This document shows, piece after piece, positions 36,446-50,816 of a stretch of 64,000 bases of DNA. The stretch lies in contig NZ_JAIZBG010000001.1 of assembly GCF_022267325.1 (NCBI RefSeq), positions 620,001 through 684,000 on the forward strand, written 5' to 3'. The number at the start of each line of letters is the position of its first letter. Position 1 is the first letter of the stretch. The translations under genes and the position numbers were made by a program. Origin of the DNA: Leptospira sanjuanensis (GTDB lineage: Bacteria; Spirochaetota; Leptospiria; Leptospirales; Leptospiraceae). A model generated the notes under the pieces. That model saw nothing but the letters and a program-made list of their open reading frames with translations, was not told the origin of the DNA and made no database searches.

Positions 36446-37336
36446 CTATTTTTCCGTTTCAAAACGTGTTTTCGCTTCTGCGATTAATGCGTCCGCAAGT
36501 TTTGATAATCCCGGTCGGATCGTTTTCTTATGACAGAGATAAAATCTTCGTTCCACGTACAATTCGGGAATCGGAATCACTTTGAGTTTCGAGTTTAAGC
36601 TGTAGGAGGATAAAAATCCTATGCCTAAATCGGATTCGATGCTTTTGATAACCGACTCCACACTTCGAAGTTCCATCGCGATTTTCGGTTTGAATTCTTT
36701 TCCGAAGGACCGAATCTTTTTTTCCACCGCCTTTCGGATTGCCGAAGCCGGATGGAAGAATACGAACGATTCATCTTTGATGTCTTTGAGAATCGGTTTT
36801 TTCTTTTGAAAGATCGGATGTGTTTTTAATGCGACGGGGACGATTCTATCGGAAAGAAATTCCCGGGAAATGAGACCGGGCTCGTCCGCCGGTCCCGTAA
36901 GGATTCCTAGATCCACTTCGTTTAACAAAATCGATTCTTTCGTTTCCAGCGAATCGCCTTCCCGTACGGATAAGACAAGATCCGAATGATCCTTTCTTAT
37001 TTTTTTTAGGATCGCAGGAAGAATCCAAGCCGACACGGTTCCTCCCGCAGAAAGGGAGAATTCTCCCGAAAGTTCCTTACCCGGTTCTTTCATCGCGGAT
37101 TTCAATTCTTCCCAGAGTTCGCGCATTCTTTGCGCGTAGCTAAAGAATACTTCTCCGTCGTGTGTGAGGCGAATTTGTCTGGGGCCTCTTTCCAATAAGG
37201 AAACGCCCAATTCTTTTTCCAAAAGAAAAATCTGACGGGAAAGCGCGGGTTGTGTCAGGCCCAGTTTTCCCGCGGCCCTTTGAAACGTTCCCGCATCCCT
37301 GATTTCCAGAAAGTATCGGATCTGTCTGAATTCCAT
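36446..37336 (-). CDS. LysR-family transcriptional regulator
   Basis: A 296-residue LysR regulator. The winged HTH lies at residues 1-60 ([34 protein letters not shown] is its recognisable layout, with [12 protein letters not shown] as the wing). The effector domain starts with [11 protein letters not shown]. It is divergent from leuCD with a 97-bp gap containing a LysR-type inverted repeat, so it is a likely activator or repressor of leucine biosynthesis, perhaps responding to a pathway intermediate (inference). Confidence 0.94.
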   Translation of the reverse strand: MEFRQIRYFLEIRDAGTFQRAAGKLGLTQPALSRQIFLLEKELGVSLLERGPRQIRLTHDGEVFFSYAQRMRELWEELKSAMKEPGKELSGEFSLSAGGTVSAWILPAILKKIRKDHSDLVLSVREGDSLETKESILLNEVDLGILTGPADEPGLISREFLSDRIVPVALKTHPIFQKKKPILKDIKDESFVFFHPASAIRKAVEKKIRSFGKEFKPKIAMELRSVESVIKSIESDLGIGFLSSYSLNSKLKVIPIPELYVERRFYLCHKKTIRPGLSKLADALIAEAKTRFETEK

Positions 37337-37348
37337 AGATTCTATACC

Positions 37349-37365
37349 TATAACTTTTTGTTATA
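37349..37365. promoter_or_regulatory. LysR-type binding site between lysR and leuC
   Basis: TATAAC-TTTTT-GTTATA, perfect 6-bp arms with the T-N11-A layout of LysR boxes. It starts 13 bp upstream of the LysR gene start and lies 69 bp upstream of leuC, where it could affect both promoters. Confidence 0.6.
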
Positions 37366-37433
37366 CTGTCAATCAATCCTATTTATTTGCATTATGCTTC
37401 TGCTTCTGTTATCTTCTTTTTATCGGAGGGGAT

Positions 37434-38846
37434 ATGGCCGGAAAAACATTATACGATAAAATTTGGGAATCCAGGGTCGTCGCAAAGGACGGAGAAGAGG
37501 ATATCCTCTTCGTGGATAGACATCTTCTTCACGAAGTGACTTCTCCCCAAGCGTTTACCGCTTTGAAGGAAAAAGGAAGACCCGTTCGCAGAAGGGAAAG
37601 AACTCTCGCGATCATGGATCACAACGTTTCCACGAGAAACCGGAATTGGGACGGCGCGGGAGAAATCTCCAAAAAGCAGATGGAACTTCTTTCCAAGAAC
37701 TGCGCCGAATTCGGAGTCGAGCTTTTGGATATAAATCACCCGGATCAAGGAGTGGTTCACGTGGTCGGTCCGGAAATGGGACTTACGTTACCCGGAACCG
37801 TGATCGCGTGCGGTGATTCTCACACTTCCACGCATGGAGCGTTCGGGGCATTTGCGTTGGGAATCGGAACGAGCGAGATCGAACACGTTCTCGCGACGCA
37901 GACGATCCGTTTGAAAAAATCGAAAAATTTTTCCGTACAAGTCAAGGGAGAATTGGGAGCCGACGTTACGGCGAAAGATCTGGCCTTATATCTGATCGGA
38001 AAGATCGGAACGGATGGAGGCCAAGGATACGTGATCGAATATTCGGGAGAAACGATCTCCAAATTCTCCATGGAAGAACGGATGACTCTTTGTAATCTTT
38101 GTATCGAAGCGGGCGCGAGAGCGGGTATGATCGCTCCCGATCAAACCGCGTTCGATTATCTAAAGGGAAGGGACTTTTCTCCCAAGGGTGAAGAGTTTAT
38201 CAAAAAAACGGAATATTGGAAAACCTTAAAGTCGGATCCGGATGCGGTCTTTGACAAGACGATCGTTTTGGATGCGCGGGAAGTTTCTCCTATGGTGACT
38301 TGGGGAACCAATCCGGGACAGGTGATTCCCGTTCTTTCCACGGTGCCGAATCCGGATTCGTTCGACGATCCGGAAGTCCGAGCCGCGGCGAGAAGATCCT
38401 TGGAATACATGGGTTTGAAAGCGGGAGAAGAAATGCGCTCCGTTAAGATCGACAAAGTTTTTATCGGTTCCTGCACGAACGCGCGAATCGAGGATATACG
38501 CAAAGCCGCGGCGATCGCCGAAGGAAGAAAGGTTTCGTCTAACGTTGTTGCGATCGTGGTTCCTGGTTCGGGAAGAGTGAAACGTCAAGCGGAGAACGAG
38601 GGGCTGGATAAAATTCTTACCGAGGCCGGTTTTGAATGGAGATTGCCCGGATGTTCGATGTGTCTCGGCATGAACGACGATTATCTTTTGCCGGGAGAAC
38701 GATGCGCGTCCACTTCCAACCGGAACTTCGAAGGAAGACAAGGACGAGGAGGCCGCACGCATTTGGTAAGCCCCGAAAGTGCTGTGGTCGCAGCGGTTTT
38801 GGGACGATTCGGAACCGTTCAGGAATTACAGGAGGAAAAAGTATGA
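37434..38846 (+). CDS. leuC: 3-isopropylmalate dehydratase large subunit
   Basis: Isomerises 2-isopropylmalate to 3-isopropylmalate in leucine synthesis, together with LeuD. The 470-residue length is normal. The 4Fe-4S ligands appear as [10 protein letters not shown] and [21 protein letters not shown] and [13 protein letters not shown] are the conserved aconitase-family segments. ATG follows GGAGGGGAT. The stop overlaps the leuD ATG by 4 bp (ATGA). Confidence 0.98.
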   Translation: MAGKTLYDKIWESRVVAKDGEEDILFVDRHLLHEVTSPQAFTALKEKGRPVRRRERTLAIMDHNVSTRNRNWDGAGEISKKQMELLSKNCAEFGVELLDINHPDQGVVHVVGPEMGLTLPGTVIACGDSHTSTHGAFGAFALGIGTSEIEHVLATQTIRLKKSKNFSVQVKGELGADVTAKDLALYLIGKIGTDGGQGYVIEYSGETISKFSMEERMTLCNLCIEAGARAGMIAPDQTAFDYLKGRDFSPKGEEFIKKTEYWKTLKSDPDAVFDKTIVLDAREVSPMVTWGTNPGQVIPVLSTVPNPDSFDDPEVRAAARRSLEYMGLKAGEEMRSVKIDKVFIGSCTNARIEDIRKAAAIAEGRKVSSNVVAIVVPGSGRVKRQAENEGLDKILTEAGFEWRLPGCSMCLGMNDDYLLPGERCASTSNRNFEGRQGRGGRTHLVSPESAVVAAVLGRFGTVQELQEEKV

Positions 38847-39436
38847 GTCGCGCTTGGACAAAACACAAAGGATTGGCCGTTCCTTTATATCGCAAGGATA
38901 TCGATACGGATCAAATTCTTCCGAAACAATTTATGAAAAAAACCGAGCGGACCGGATTCGGAGTTCATCTGTTTCACAACTGGAGATATTTGGACGAGGA
39001 CGGTAATACGCCGAATCCGGATTTCGTATTCAATCAGAGCAGATACAAGAACGCATCGGTTTTGATTGCGGGTGAGAATTTCGGATGCGGCTCGAGCAGG
39101 GAACACGCTCCTTGGTCTTTGGCGGATTACGGTTTTCGAGTCGTCATTGCGCCTTCATTCGCGGATATTTTTTTCGGAAATTGCGCTAAGAACGGAATCG
39201 CTTTGGTAAAACTTTCCACGGAAGAAGTGGAGGAGATCTTGGAATTCGTAACGAATCGGGAAGGGGCGGAAGTTTCCGTCGATCTGGACGCGTTAGTCGT
39301 CTTTGCCGGCGAAAAGAAATACCGTTTTACCCTTTCCGAATCTCTTTTGAATCGAATCACCAACGGGTGGGACGATGTCGATCTTACGATGAAACATCTG
39401 TCTCGGATCGAAACCTTTGAATCGACTCTCGCATAA
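38843..39436 (+). CDS. leuD: 3-isopropylmalate dehydratase small subunit
   Basis: Small subunit of the LeuCD isomerase, 197 residues. [17 protein letters not shown] and [15 protein letters not shown] are the conserved LeuD swivel-domain motifs. The frame is open farther upstream inside leuC, but the ATG at 38843 overlaps the leuC stop and follows AGGAGG, so it is the start. Translationally coupled with leuC. Confidence 0.98.
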   Translation: MSRAWTKHKGLAVPLYRKDIDTDQILPKQFMKKTERTGFGVHLFHNWRYLDEDGNTPNPDFVFNQSRYKNASVLIAGENFGCGSSREHAPWSLADYGFRVVIAPSFADIFFGNCAKNGIALVKLSTEEVEEILEFVTNREGAEVSVDLDALVVFAGEKKYRFTLSESLLNRITNGWDDVDLTMKHLSRIETFESTLA

Positions 39437-39499
39437 ACGTCGATTCTCGAATCGATACCGAATCCGATCCGCGGATCTTTGCTCAAAGAAAGATTCTGC

Positions 39500-39534
39500 G
39501 GACGGAAATTCGCGGTCCGTCCTGGATCTTTTTC
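39500..39534 (+). terminator. Candidate terminator of leuCD
   Basis: GGACGGA and TCCGTCC pair around a 9-base loop, followed by TGGATCTTTTTC. It lies 63 bp after the leuD stop. The T-run is short, so efficiency is uncertain. Confidence 0.45.
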
Positions 39535-39673
39535 AAAAAACTTCGCCCCTATTCCATTCTTAATTTATATAAAAAACTCCAAGTTTAAAAAATAACGAAC
39601 GGTGTCCGTTTTCATAATGTACCGAATTATAATATAAAAAACGAGTTGAGTCCTTCTTTTACGCGGAGAAAAT

Positions 39674-40696
39674 TTGCGTATCATGAAAGCCAAAGATTTA
39701 GCGAAAACACTCGGCGTAGAACTTAAGGGTAACGGAGAACTGGACGTAATCGGAATCGGTGATATTGAAAATCATTCCGACGTTCGACCGGATCGAATCT
39801 ATTACTTTGAAGCGAAGAAGTATCTGACTTCCAACCCTAAGGCGAAACAAGTTCAACTGGCGCTCACCACACCGGCGTTAGCCGAAGAATTTCCTTCCGC
39901 ATTGATCGTTCCTGAAGCCCAGGCAAGATTGAAATTCATCGAAATGCTTTCTCTGTTCGAAAGAAAACCGAAATTCTCCGCTTCGATTTCGGATAGGGCG
40001 AGCATTCATAAATCCGCAAAGATAGGAAAGAACGTTACGATCATGGACTTTGCCGTGATCCAAGAGAACGTCGAGATCGGAGACAATTGTCAGATTTATC
40101 CGAACGTAGTGATCGAAAGCGGAGCGAAGATCGGGGAAGGAACGGTTCTTAAATCCGGCGTCGTGGTTTGTTACGATTGTGTTCTCGGAAAATACGACCT
40201 CATTCATTCGAACACGGTGATCGGCGCGGACGGTTTCGGCTTTTATGATAAGGGCGGAGTGCGTTACAAAGTTCCTCAGATCGGAAACTCTGTGATCGGC
40301 GATCACGTCGAAATGGGCGCCTGCTGCACCGTGGATCGCGCCACGATCGAAACGACGACTGTGGGAAATTATACGAAGTTCGACGATCACGTTCATATCG
40401 CTCACAACTGCAGAGTCGGTAACTACGTTTATATCGCGGGAGGAACGGTTCTTGCCGGTTCCGTGACTTTGGAAGACGGAGTCATCATGGGCGGTCAAGC
40501 CGCGGTTGCAGAAGGAATCACGATGAAGAAAGGTTCGATTTTGATGGGAATGTCCGGTCTTACGGAAGACAGCGCCGAAAAAGTCGCTTACTTCGGAATT
40601 CCGGCAAAGCCCGCGTTGGAGATGCATCGAATTCATTCTTCCATGGCGAAACTTCCGGAACTTGTCCGCGAACATAGGAACCGAACGAAGAATTAA
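39674..40696 (+). CDS. lpxD: UDP-3-O-(3-hydroxyacyl)glucosamine N-acyltransferase
   Basis: Adds the second acyl chain in lipid A synthesis; in Leptospira lipid A contains amide-linked chains from GlcN3N. The 340-residue protein has an N-terminal uridine-binding domain (LGVELKGNGELDV) and a long left-handed beta-helix of hexapeptide repeats (about residues 105-300: IGKNVTIMDFAVI, IGDNCQIYPNVVI, then DDHVHIAHNCRVGNYV with the catalytic His). The C terminus has EKVAYFGIPAKPALEMHR. A TTG at 39674 has GGAGA 5 bases upstream; an ATG at 39683 is the alternative start. Confidence 0.95.
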   Translation: MRIMKAKDLAKTLGVELKGNGELDVIGIGDIENHSDVRPDRIYYFEAKKYLTSNPKAKQVQLALTTPALAEEFPSALIVPEAQARLKFIEMLSLFERKPKFSASISDRASIHKSAKIGKNVTIMDFAVIQENVEIGDNCQIYPNVVIESGAKIGEGTVLKSGVVVCYDCVLGKYDLIHSNTVIGADGFGFYDKGGVRYKVPQIGNSVIGDHVEMGACCTVDRATIETTTVGNYTKFDDHVHIAHNCRVGNYVYIAGGTVLAGSVTLEDGVIMGGQAAVAEGITMKKGSILMGMSGLTEDSAEKVAYFGIPAKPALEMHRIHSSMAKLPELVREHRNRTKN

Positions 40697-40780
40697 ATAC
40701 GGCCCGATCGTCGGATTTGCAAGTTAGGATTGAATCTGCCTTTCCGTTCTTGAGATTGGTAAAAGAGGTTTATTCCTTTT

Positions 40781-41689
40781 ATGCCAACGAACGCTAGCGC
40801 AAAATTCTACGTCCTTCTCGTGATCGCCATGATTTCCTGGGGCTTTGCCTGGCCTTCGGCAAAACTCATCGTCGGTGATCAGCAACCGAACGTAATCATC
40901 TTCTGGAGATTTTTAGCGACGGCGATTTCGATTCTTCCCGTCGTGTTGTGGAGAAAGGAATCTTTTCGGCTTCCGAATAAAAAAGTTTGGATCCAGGTCG
41001 CGATCGGCGGAATTCTTTATACGATCTACAATCAATTTTTTCTGTTGGGTTTAAAGAACGGGCTCGCGGGTGCGGGCGGCGTTCTCGTTACGACGATGAA
41101 CCCGATCTTTACATACGTTCTCGTTCATCTGTTTCAGAAGAAGTTGCCTTCCGCTCGGGAAGGAATCGGACTTTTTCTCGGTCTCGTGGGCGGTTGTATT
41201 CTGCTTCGATTGTGGGAATTGGATTTGAATTCTCTCTTTCAATCCGGAAATATTTTCTTTCTTTTTTGCGCGTTCAGTTGGGCGATCCTAAGTATGAACA
41301 GTCACAGCACGGGGCAAACGATTTCTCCTCTTGTTTATAGCTTTTACGTTTTTGCGATCGGAACGGTTTTGGATTTGTTTTTGGCTCTTCCTTACGGAGT
41401 GGAGAAGGCTTTGGAAAGCGGACCGGTTTTTTGGTTTCATATCCTGTATCTTTCAGTGATCTCGACGACGTTCGGAACGACCGTGTATTTTTTCGCTTCG
41501 ACCAAACTCGGTTCTCGAGTTGCGAGTTCGTTCATCTTTCTGGTTCCCGTCACGGCCTTGTTCGGAAGTTGGATCTTTTTAAACGAGATTCCGAGTTTTA
41601 CGACGACGATCGGCGGAACGTTCGCGGTGCTTGCGGTCTTTATGCTGAACCGCAATCAAAACGGAGAATCGAAAAAGCCGGATCGGTAA
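40781..41689 (+). CDS. DMT/EamA-family transporter
   Basis: A 302-residue inner-membrane protein with ten hydrophobic helices in two EamA repeats. The first begins FYVLLVIAMISWGFAWPSAKL, and the second FLFCAFSWAILSMNSHS. EamA proteins export or import metabolites such as amino acids or nucleotide sugars; the substrate cannot be told. Single gene. Confidence 0.92.
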   Translation: MPTNASAKFYVLLVIAMISWGFAWPSAKLIVGDQQPNVIIFWRFLATAISILPVVLWRKESFRLPNKKVWIQVAIGGILYTIYNQFFLLGLKNGLAGAGGVLVTTMNPIFTYVLVHLFQKKLPSAREGIGLFLGLVGGCILLRLWELDLNSLFQSGNIFFLFCAFSWAILSMNSHSTGQTISPLVYSFYVFAIGTVLDLFLALPYGVEKALESGPVFWFHILYLSVISTTFGTTVYFFASTKLGSRVASSFIFLVPVTALFGSWIFLNEIPSFTTTIGGTFAVLAVFMLNRNQNGESKKPDR

Positions 41690-41887
41690 CGGCTTCGTTC
41701 CGGTGGAAACGAGATCGTATCGGTTTGCGGACCGGATTTCCTTTTTATGAGAAAACGTTTCCGTTTCGGATCGGAACCGTTGTATTTTTACTATATTAGA
41801 ATATTCTAAAACACTCTGTGTTGCGCGGGAATTCCCGAACGCTTGCGGCGTTTTACGGAAAATGATCCGGTCGTTTCGGCCGCACGA

Positions 41888-42109
41888 TTATCCCCAACGG
41901 CTTTTGTAGTAATGTTTTCCGGAAGGAGCGATTTCAAAACCTTCCGGATGTTCCACCACAAAGCTGGAATCTTTCAGGTCTTCGAGAAACGGTCTGAGTT
42001 GATGCGCGGACTTGGCGGTGTTGATTTCCAAATCCTCCATCGTCGTCATTCTTCCCGATTGAGAAGCCTGATAGATATCCTGAAAAATCTGAACGGTTAA
42101 GGAATTCAT
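41888..42109 (-). CDS. Small hypothetical protein
   Basis: A 73-residue soluble protein beginning MNSLTVQIFQDIYQASQSGRMTTMEDLEI. The pattern (helix, acidic helix, then SSFVVEHPEGFEIAPSGKHYY) hints at a small winged-helix fold, but I do not recognise a family. The frame is open to 42193; ATG at 42109 follows GGAAGGATC and is preferred. It lies divergent from the next gene. Confidence 0.55.
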   Translation of the reverse strand: MNSLTVQIFQDIYQASQSGRMTTMEDLEINTAKSAHQLRPFLEDLKDSSFVVEHPEGFEIAPSGKHYYKSRWG

Positions 42110-42314
42110 AACGATTGCGGATCCTTCCTGAATCTCGAAGTTCTCCGCGTTTTTTGTCAAAGAATTTTTGTCGAGGTGACGCGAAACAGGCACTTCTGAA
42201 CGATTCTTGAAAAATTACGACTCACCTTTCGTATTCGTTTTTTTAAATATTCCGTCCGATCCCTTGAGAAAAAGAATGGAAAAACGTTCTTTTATAGAGG
42301 ATAATCACCAGACC

Positions 42315-42926
42315 ATGCGCAAAAAGAATCATATGCCTGAAACAAGAAATCCCGTCGAACTTGTGGAGTTCCTCTCGAAAGAAATGGAGAATCCTTCTTT
42401 TGACGAATGGCTTTCCGAACTCGCCGATAAGGCGATCGAAAACGACAAATTCGTTTGGAGTTTTCTGTATCAAGTGATGCGTGACGCGGATTCGGGCAGA
42501 CTTTCCTGGGGATATCACAAAAGACTTCTTTCGGGAGCCGTTCAGATTCTTTCCAGAGTGGGCGACAGCCGTGCGTATCGCGCCATCATCAATTACGTAA
42601 AATCCTTGGATCGTCAGATTCCGATCGGCGCGCTCGAGCTCATTACCGATCTTCTTCCTTCTTTTGCCGAAGTGGACGCGGATGAAATTTTGAAAATCGC
42701 CGCGCATCAGAATTCTTTGAAATCCGCGTTCGGAGTTTTGGCTCTTTTTCAGCTGATCGTTCAAGGAAAAATTCCGGAAGAGAAAGTCGAAGAAACGAAA
42801 ATCTTTCTCAAGAGTTATAATAACTATGTCTATTATTTGGATTCCGTCATCGAGCAGGCGCTGGATTATCTCGAAGCGGAAGAAGAACCGGATATGCTTT
42901 CCTTTTTTAACGAAATCGCCGTTTAA
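42315..42926 (+). CDS. Conserved hypothetical helical protein
   Basis: About 203 residues from the ATG at 42315 (or 197 from 42333, MPETRNPVELVEF). It is almost entirely helical, with HEAT-like alternation (LSRVGDSRAYRAIINYVKSL, GALELITDLLPSFAEV, SAFGVLALFQLIVQG) and an acidic C terminus. No signal peptide. A longer frame from 42207 is possible but has no ribosome binding site. Function unknown; perhaps a scaffold protein. Confidence 0.68.
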   Translation: MRKKNHMPETRNPVELVEFLSKEMENPSFDEWLSELADKAIENDKFVWSFLYQVMRDADSGRLSWGYHKRLLSGAVQILSRVGDSRAYRAIINYVKSLDRQIPIGALELITDLLPSFAEVDADEILKIAAHQNSLKSAFGVLALFQLIVQGKIPEEKVEETKIFLKSYNNYVYYLDSVIEQALDYLEAEEEPDMLSFFNEIAV

Positions 42927-43104
42927 ACGAACGTTTTACGGCGATTCAACTTCGTATTAGCAAGAAACAACTTTTTTCCGAATTGTTTCTTCCTCCCTGT
43001 CTTCTTTTCCTTCCCGAAGGTTAGAATTCTTAAAAAAGAATTCGACCTTTGCGCGGTCTTGTTCAAAATTTCAAAAAATTATTTCACTCCATTCGAGGTT
43101 TGCA

Positions 43105-43722
43105 ATGAATCTTGTTTTTAAGGGAATTCAGTTTATCGGGAGATTTTCGATCATTCATAGGATCGTAGGAGTCGCCGCGTGCGGTTTCATTGTATTCGGT
43201 TTTGCCGTACCGGATATGAGGTTTCACTCCGCGAAAAAAAACAAAACGGAATTTACGTTTTCCGAATTCGTTTCCACTCCTGCGGACCAAATTCCGAGAT
43301 ACATCAAGATCAAGGACGGAGTGGTTCCAGCAAACAACTACGTCATTTCCACTAAAAAGAACAGACTGCAGCACATCACGTATCCGGTCGCGACCGTCGA
43401 TCAATCCGGTTCCAAAAAAGTGAAAGTGATCGTCAAGGACAGCGACGTGACTCAGGAAGAGCTGGACAACGGAACGTATTTTTCTTCGCCTACGTTTGCG
43501 ATCGAAGGAAGATTCAACGATACTTCATTGGATAGCGAATCCGAAAAAATTTATAAGGACATGGGTTATACTCTCGACGATCGTCTCTACGTTATCGAAC
43601 GAGGCAGCGAACCTCTGGGATTTTTTCCGGCTCTCGCAATCGCGGTCTTTTTCGCTCTTTTGGGATTTTTTATCGCCGGTTCTTTTATTCCCGAATCTCT
43701 TTGGAGAAAATACTTTCCGTAA
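43105..43722 (+). CDS. Two-helix membrane protein of unknown function
   Basis: A 205-residue protein with one membrane helix at residues 20-37 (IVGVAACGFIVFGFAV) and another near the C terminus (residues about 173-195: FFPALAIAVFFALLGFFIAGSF). Between them is an exported domain of about 130 residues with beta-type composition (YPVATVDQSGSKKVKVIVKDSD). No family recognised. Single gene upstream of the glutathione peroxidase. Confidence 0.72.
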   Translation: MNLVFKGIQFIGRFSIIHRIVGVAACGFIVFGFAVPDMRFHSAKKNKTEFTFSEFVSTPADQIPRYIKIKDGVVPANNYVISTKKNRLQHITYPVATVDQSGSKKVKVIVKDSDVTQEELDNGTYFSSPTFAIEGRFNDTSLDSESEKIYKDMGYTLDDRLYVIERGSEPLGFFPALAIAVFFALLGFFIAGSFIPESLWRKYFP

Positions 43723-43855
43723 AATTTCCGGCGACTCGAAAGATCGACAAAGTCTTGTAAATTCCTTTGAACGAACGGGAGAATTTCGATTTCCGAAAAA
43801 CGATTGAAACGTGGACGCATTGAGATTTAAACTATTGGAAAGAAGGTTTTAATCC

Positions 43856-44404
43856 ATGCAGTCAAAACTTTTCATTCTGTTTTTCGTTTTCGGAATTCTT
43901 TTCCCGATCGCGGGCACGTTCGCAAAAGGAAGCTTTTACGATTTCAAAGTAAAAGACATTAAAGGAAACGACGTTTCTCTTTCCAAATACAAAGGTAAGG
44001 TCGTAATGGTGGTTAACGTGGCTTCCAAGTGCGGTTACACGTATCAATACGACAACCTCGAAAAAGTATATAAGAAATACAAGGATCAAGGTTTTGTCGT
44101 GGTCGGTTTTCCGGCCAACAATTTCGGAAGTCAGGAACCGGGATCGAACCAAGAGATCGAAACGTTTTGCAGAATTCAAAAAGGCGCCAGCTTTGACATG
44201 ATGTCCAAAATTTCCGTAAAAGGAAAAGACCAACATCCTTTGTATTTATATCTCATCGAAAATTCTCCGACTCCGGGAGAAGTGGAATGGAACTTTGAAA
44301 AGATTCTCATCTCCAAAGACGGAAAGATCGAAGCTCGATACCGATCCGCGGTGGAGCCGGACAGTTCCGTCGTGACTCAAAAGATCGAATCCTTGTTGAA
44401 GTGA
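43856..44404 (+). CDS. Exported glutathione peroxidase-like protein
   Basis: A 182-residue thiol peroxidase of the glutathione/thioredoxin peroxidase family with an N-terminal signal peptide (ending near FAKG, residue 24). The peroxidatic Cys lies in [21 protein letters not shown] carries the conserved Gln; and [11 protein letters not shown] carries the Trp-Asn of the catalytic tetrad. The Cys in ETFCRIQ is a possible resolving residue, so thioredoxin is the more likely donor. Periplasmic peroxide defence is inferred. Confidence 0.93.
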   Translation: MQSKLFILFFVFGILFPIAGTFAKGSFYDFKVKDIKGNDVSLSKYKGKVVMVVNVASKCGYTYQYDNLEKVYKKYKDQGFVVVGFPANNFGSQEPGSNQEIETFCRIQKGASFDMMSKISVKGKDQHPLYLYLIENSPTPGEVEWNFEKILISKDGKIEARYRSAVEPDSSVVTQKIESLLK

Positions 44405-44416
44405 CGGAAAACCTTT

Positions 44417-45508
<1,092 letters not shown>

Positions 45509-45549
45509 GTGCTTGTCCGGATTTGGAAAATCCTCCGACAATTAAGAGG

Positions 45550-48394
<2,845 letters not shown>

Positions 48395-48405
<11 letters not shown>

Positions 48406-49987
48406 TCTATTTTCCTTTATTACGATATTCTTAACCGTTTCCATGGCCGTATATCCGGTTTCGTACGAAGACGCGTATGCGATGGAAAAGGAAGATCCCC
48501 TTTTTTCGATACCTCTTTACGAAGAATTGCTCCGAACTTCGCAGAAGGCGGACATTCGAAAAACCGCATCTTCCCGTTTGTTTTTTCTCTATGAGAAATA
48601 CCGCAAATACATACCCGCGATTCTCATCATGAGCCGCTCGGGAAAAATCACGGATAAAAAGGGGAGATATCCTTCCATCGTTTCGGAGCTTGCCGGCGGA
48701 TTGAACGTAAGTCCTTCCGCGCTCGTATCGGTGATTTCCGCGTGCAGTAGGCCGATCCCGAATCCCGATCCGTTCTTTCAAGAAACGCCGCCAACGTCTC
48801 CTTCTTCATACAAAGAAGATTCGGAAGATCCGAACCCCTCGTCGGTTTCTTCCGAAGCCGCTTCTTCTCCGTCGCAAACGCAGGAGATACCGTTTTTGTT
48901 TCGGATTCTTTCCAGAAAGGAAAACGCTTCTCTCTATAAGGCGTGTTATGCGGTTAAAATCAAAACGGGGGATTTCGACGGTTGGGAAAAGATTCACGCC
49001 TTCGGCGAGATGAAGAACGTTCTTACTCCCGAAACTTCCCTCGCATTGAGAATCAGTTATACGCTTCACTCGGGAAAAGGGAGCGCCTATAAACGGATTT
49101 ATTCGGGCGGAAGACTAAAATCGTTAAGCGAAGAGGGCAAGTCCGATCTTTTGTATCTCTACGGAAAGTTTTTACGGAACCTGGGAAAATACGATTCTTC
49201 CGCGCGGTATTTTTGGATGAGCGGTTCCTATGCGAACAAGGAACGAAGCAGAATCGAAACCGCCAAAACTCTTTTGGTTTCCGGAAGAAAACAGGAAGCG
49301 TGTTCGTATCTTCAGAAAGGTTTTGTTCCTGGCGACGAATCCGAAGAACTTTTGTCCCGCGTTTGCCTGAAAAATTTCGAGAGCAATCATCCGAGTCAGG
49401 ATTTTTTAAAGGCCGTCCGAATTTTAAACAACGATACGCCCGATCCTGTCTTTGATTATTTTTTAGGAAGAAGCGGCGGGAATAAAACGGAAGAATCCGA
49501 TCCCGACGACGGAAACGAATCCGGCACAGCATACGGAAAGATACTGGATGAAAAATTATTCTCCGGTGAAAAAAATCCGACCCCGTTTTGGGATTACCGT
49601 AAAAAGGAAGGAACTCTTTCGTTATCGTCGACTCCTCAGTTTCTCTGTAAGACCGGCCGCTCCGTTCTATTTAAGAAAAATCTAATACAACCTCAGAACT
49701 GCGTTCCTTATACGTCGCTTTCCGCGGACGCGATTCTTTCCACGCCGTTGTTCACCGCGGATCAGGAAGAATGGAGTTTGCTACTTTCCAATTCCGCATA
49801 CAATCCGGTGTCGGGCCGCGCTGTGTTTACGTCGGACGGAACCGAAGAATCGATTCAAGTTTCCGGTTTGATCTATCGCCGATCTTTGAATCGTTTTTTT
49901 CTGGAAGGTCATTCTGCGGATGGGAAATACAAACTCTACTCGATCGACTGGAAAAATATGCAGACCAACGTCGCGAAAGGAAACTGA
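48395..49987 (+). CDS. Exported TPR-like protein coupled to the PBP gene
   Basis: A 530-residue protein with a signal-type N terminus ([19 protein letters not shown]) overlapping the PBP gene by 11 bp. It has a helical repeat-rich region ([21 protein letters not shown] and, later, [36 protein letters not shown]) similar to tetratricopeptide repeats, broken by an acidic Ser/Pro-rich segment near residues 130-165. The C-terminal third (from about 400) is beta-type. It may be a regulator or scaffold of the PBP in the periplasm; this is inference from coupling. Confidence 0.72.
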
Positions 49988-50082
49988 AGAATTCTCCGTT
50001 TCGAGTGGGTTTTTAAATACTCTTTCGAATCATTCTGGGCGCGCCCCTTCGGGTCAGGCTACTCCAGGCTCCGCTTCGCTCC

Positions 50083-50140
50083 GGTCGTATTTCGCGATCC
50101 ACCGAGTCTGGATACCGGAACGAAGTTCCGAAATACGACC
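50083..50140. repeat. Inverted repeat in intergenic region
   Basis: Perfect 12-bp arms GGTCGTATTTCG (50,083-50,094) and CGAAATACGACC (50,129-50,140). The preceding bases 50,038-50,082 are GC-rich and contain CGCCCCTTCGGG and CTCCGCTTCGCTCCGG, a sequence type I associate with dispersed Leptospira intergenic repeats. No gene is supported in 49,988-50,570. Confidence 0.7.
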
Positions 50141-50205
50141 AAGCCTTGCGTATCCTTCGCGCAGAACCGGACCGAATCGGTCGATGTTTTTTTGTTTCCT
50201 TCGAG

Positions 50206-50545
50206 AATGTAGGAACTCCAACGATTTTGGGTTTCACTGAAGGTTCTCCGTCCGGGATCGGCCGTTCTTCCCGGATTTTGTATGAGATCCTACAGTTTCG
50301 GTTGCACTGTCGAATTTTTGATTTGTATGAGATCCTACAATTTCGAAGGCTCGATGTTGTTTTATGTCTTTTTAAAAGGGTGAGTTCCCGCGGTTTAGGA
50401 TCGCACCGCCGTATTTTGATTTTGTGGTAGATTTTACTTTGTCAAAGTCCGACCAAGTTTTCTATCTTTCCAAATGTAAGAGTTCCCACAGTTTGGAAGT
50501 TCGTCGGACTTTCTGTTTTTTTAAATGTAAGAGTTCCCACAGTTT
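50206..50545. repeat. Array of six short GTAGGAACTCC-type repeat units
   Basis: Units at 50,206-50,221, 50,281-50,300, 50,325-50,345, 50,379-50,398, 50,473-50,494 and 50,523-50,545, in both orientations. The consensus is near ATGTAAGAGTTCCCACAGTTT or its complement, with variants such as GAGATCCTACA. Spacing is irregular (about 40-95 bp), and the interspersed sequence is not repeated, so it is not a CRISPR array. Confidence 0.7.
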
Positions 50546-50570
50546 TCATTTTGCGATATAATTCCTTCGC

Positions 50571-50816
50571 ATGGAAGAATTCAGAATCGTTAAGTTGAAG
50601 CATATCAAGAACGTTCATATCTTTTTTAAAAGCTTGGATCATTCGTTTTGTAACCATACCCATCTGCAGGATCATTTGATCGAACGAATGAGAACCGCGG
50701 ATTCTCCGATCGGTACGATGGAAGCGGTGATCGAGTTTATGAGGGAAGGCGATGATATCTGCGGGCCGTGTCTAAGCGCGTTGCATTCGGATAAGCGGGA
50801 AGGTGTGATCGGTTGA
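50571..50816 (+). CDS. Small Cys/His protein, unknown function
   Basis: An 81-residue soluble protein. SFCNHTHLQDH and GDDICGPCLSALHS suggest metal binding; GDDICGPC recalls the end of DUF1284-type proteins, but the rest does not match well enough to assign. It stands alone between the repeat array and the giant gene. Confidence 0.55.
   Translation: MEEFRIVKLKHIKNVHIFFKSLDHSFCNHTHLQDHLIERMRTADSPIGTMEAVIEFMREGDDICGPCLSALHSDKREGVIG

Noticed and set aside
50206..50545. CRISPR array
   Set aside because: Units are degenerate, in both orientations and irregularly spaced, and no cas genes are present.
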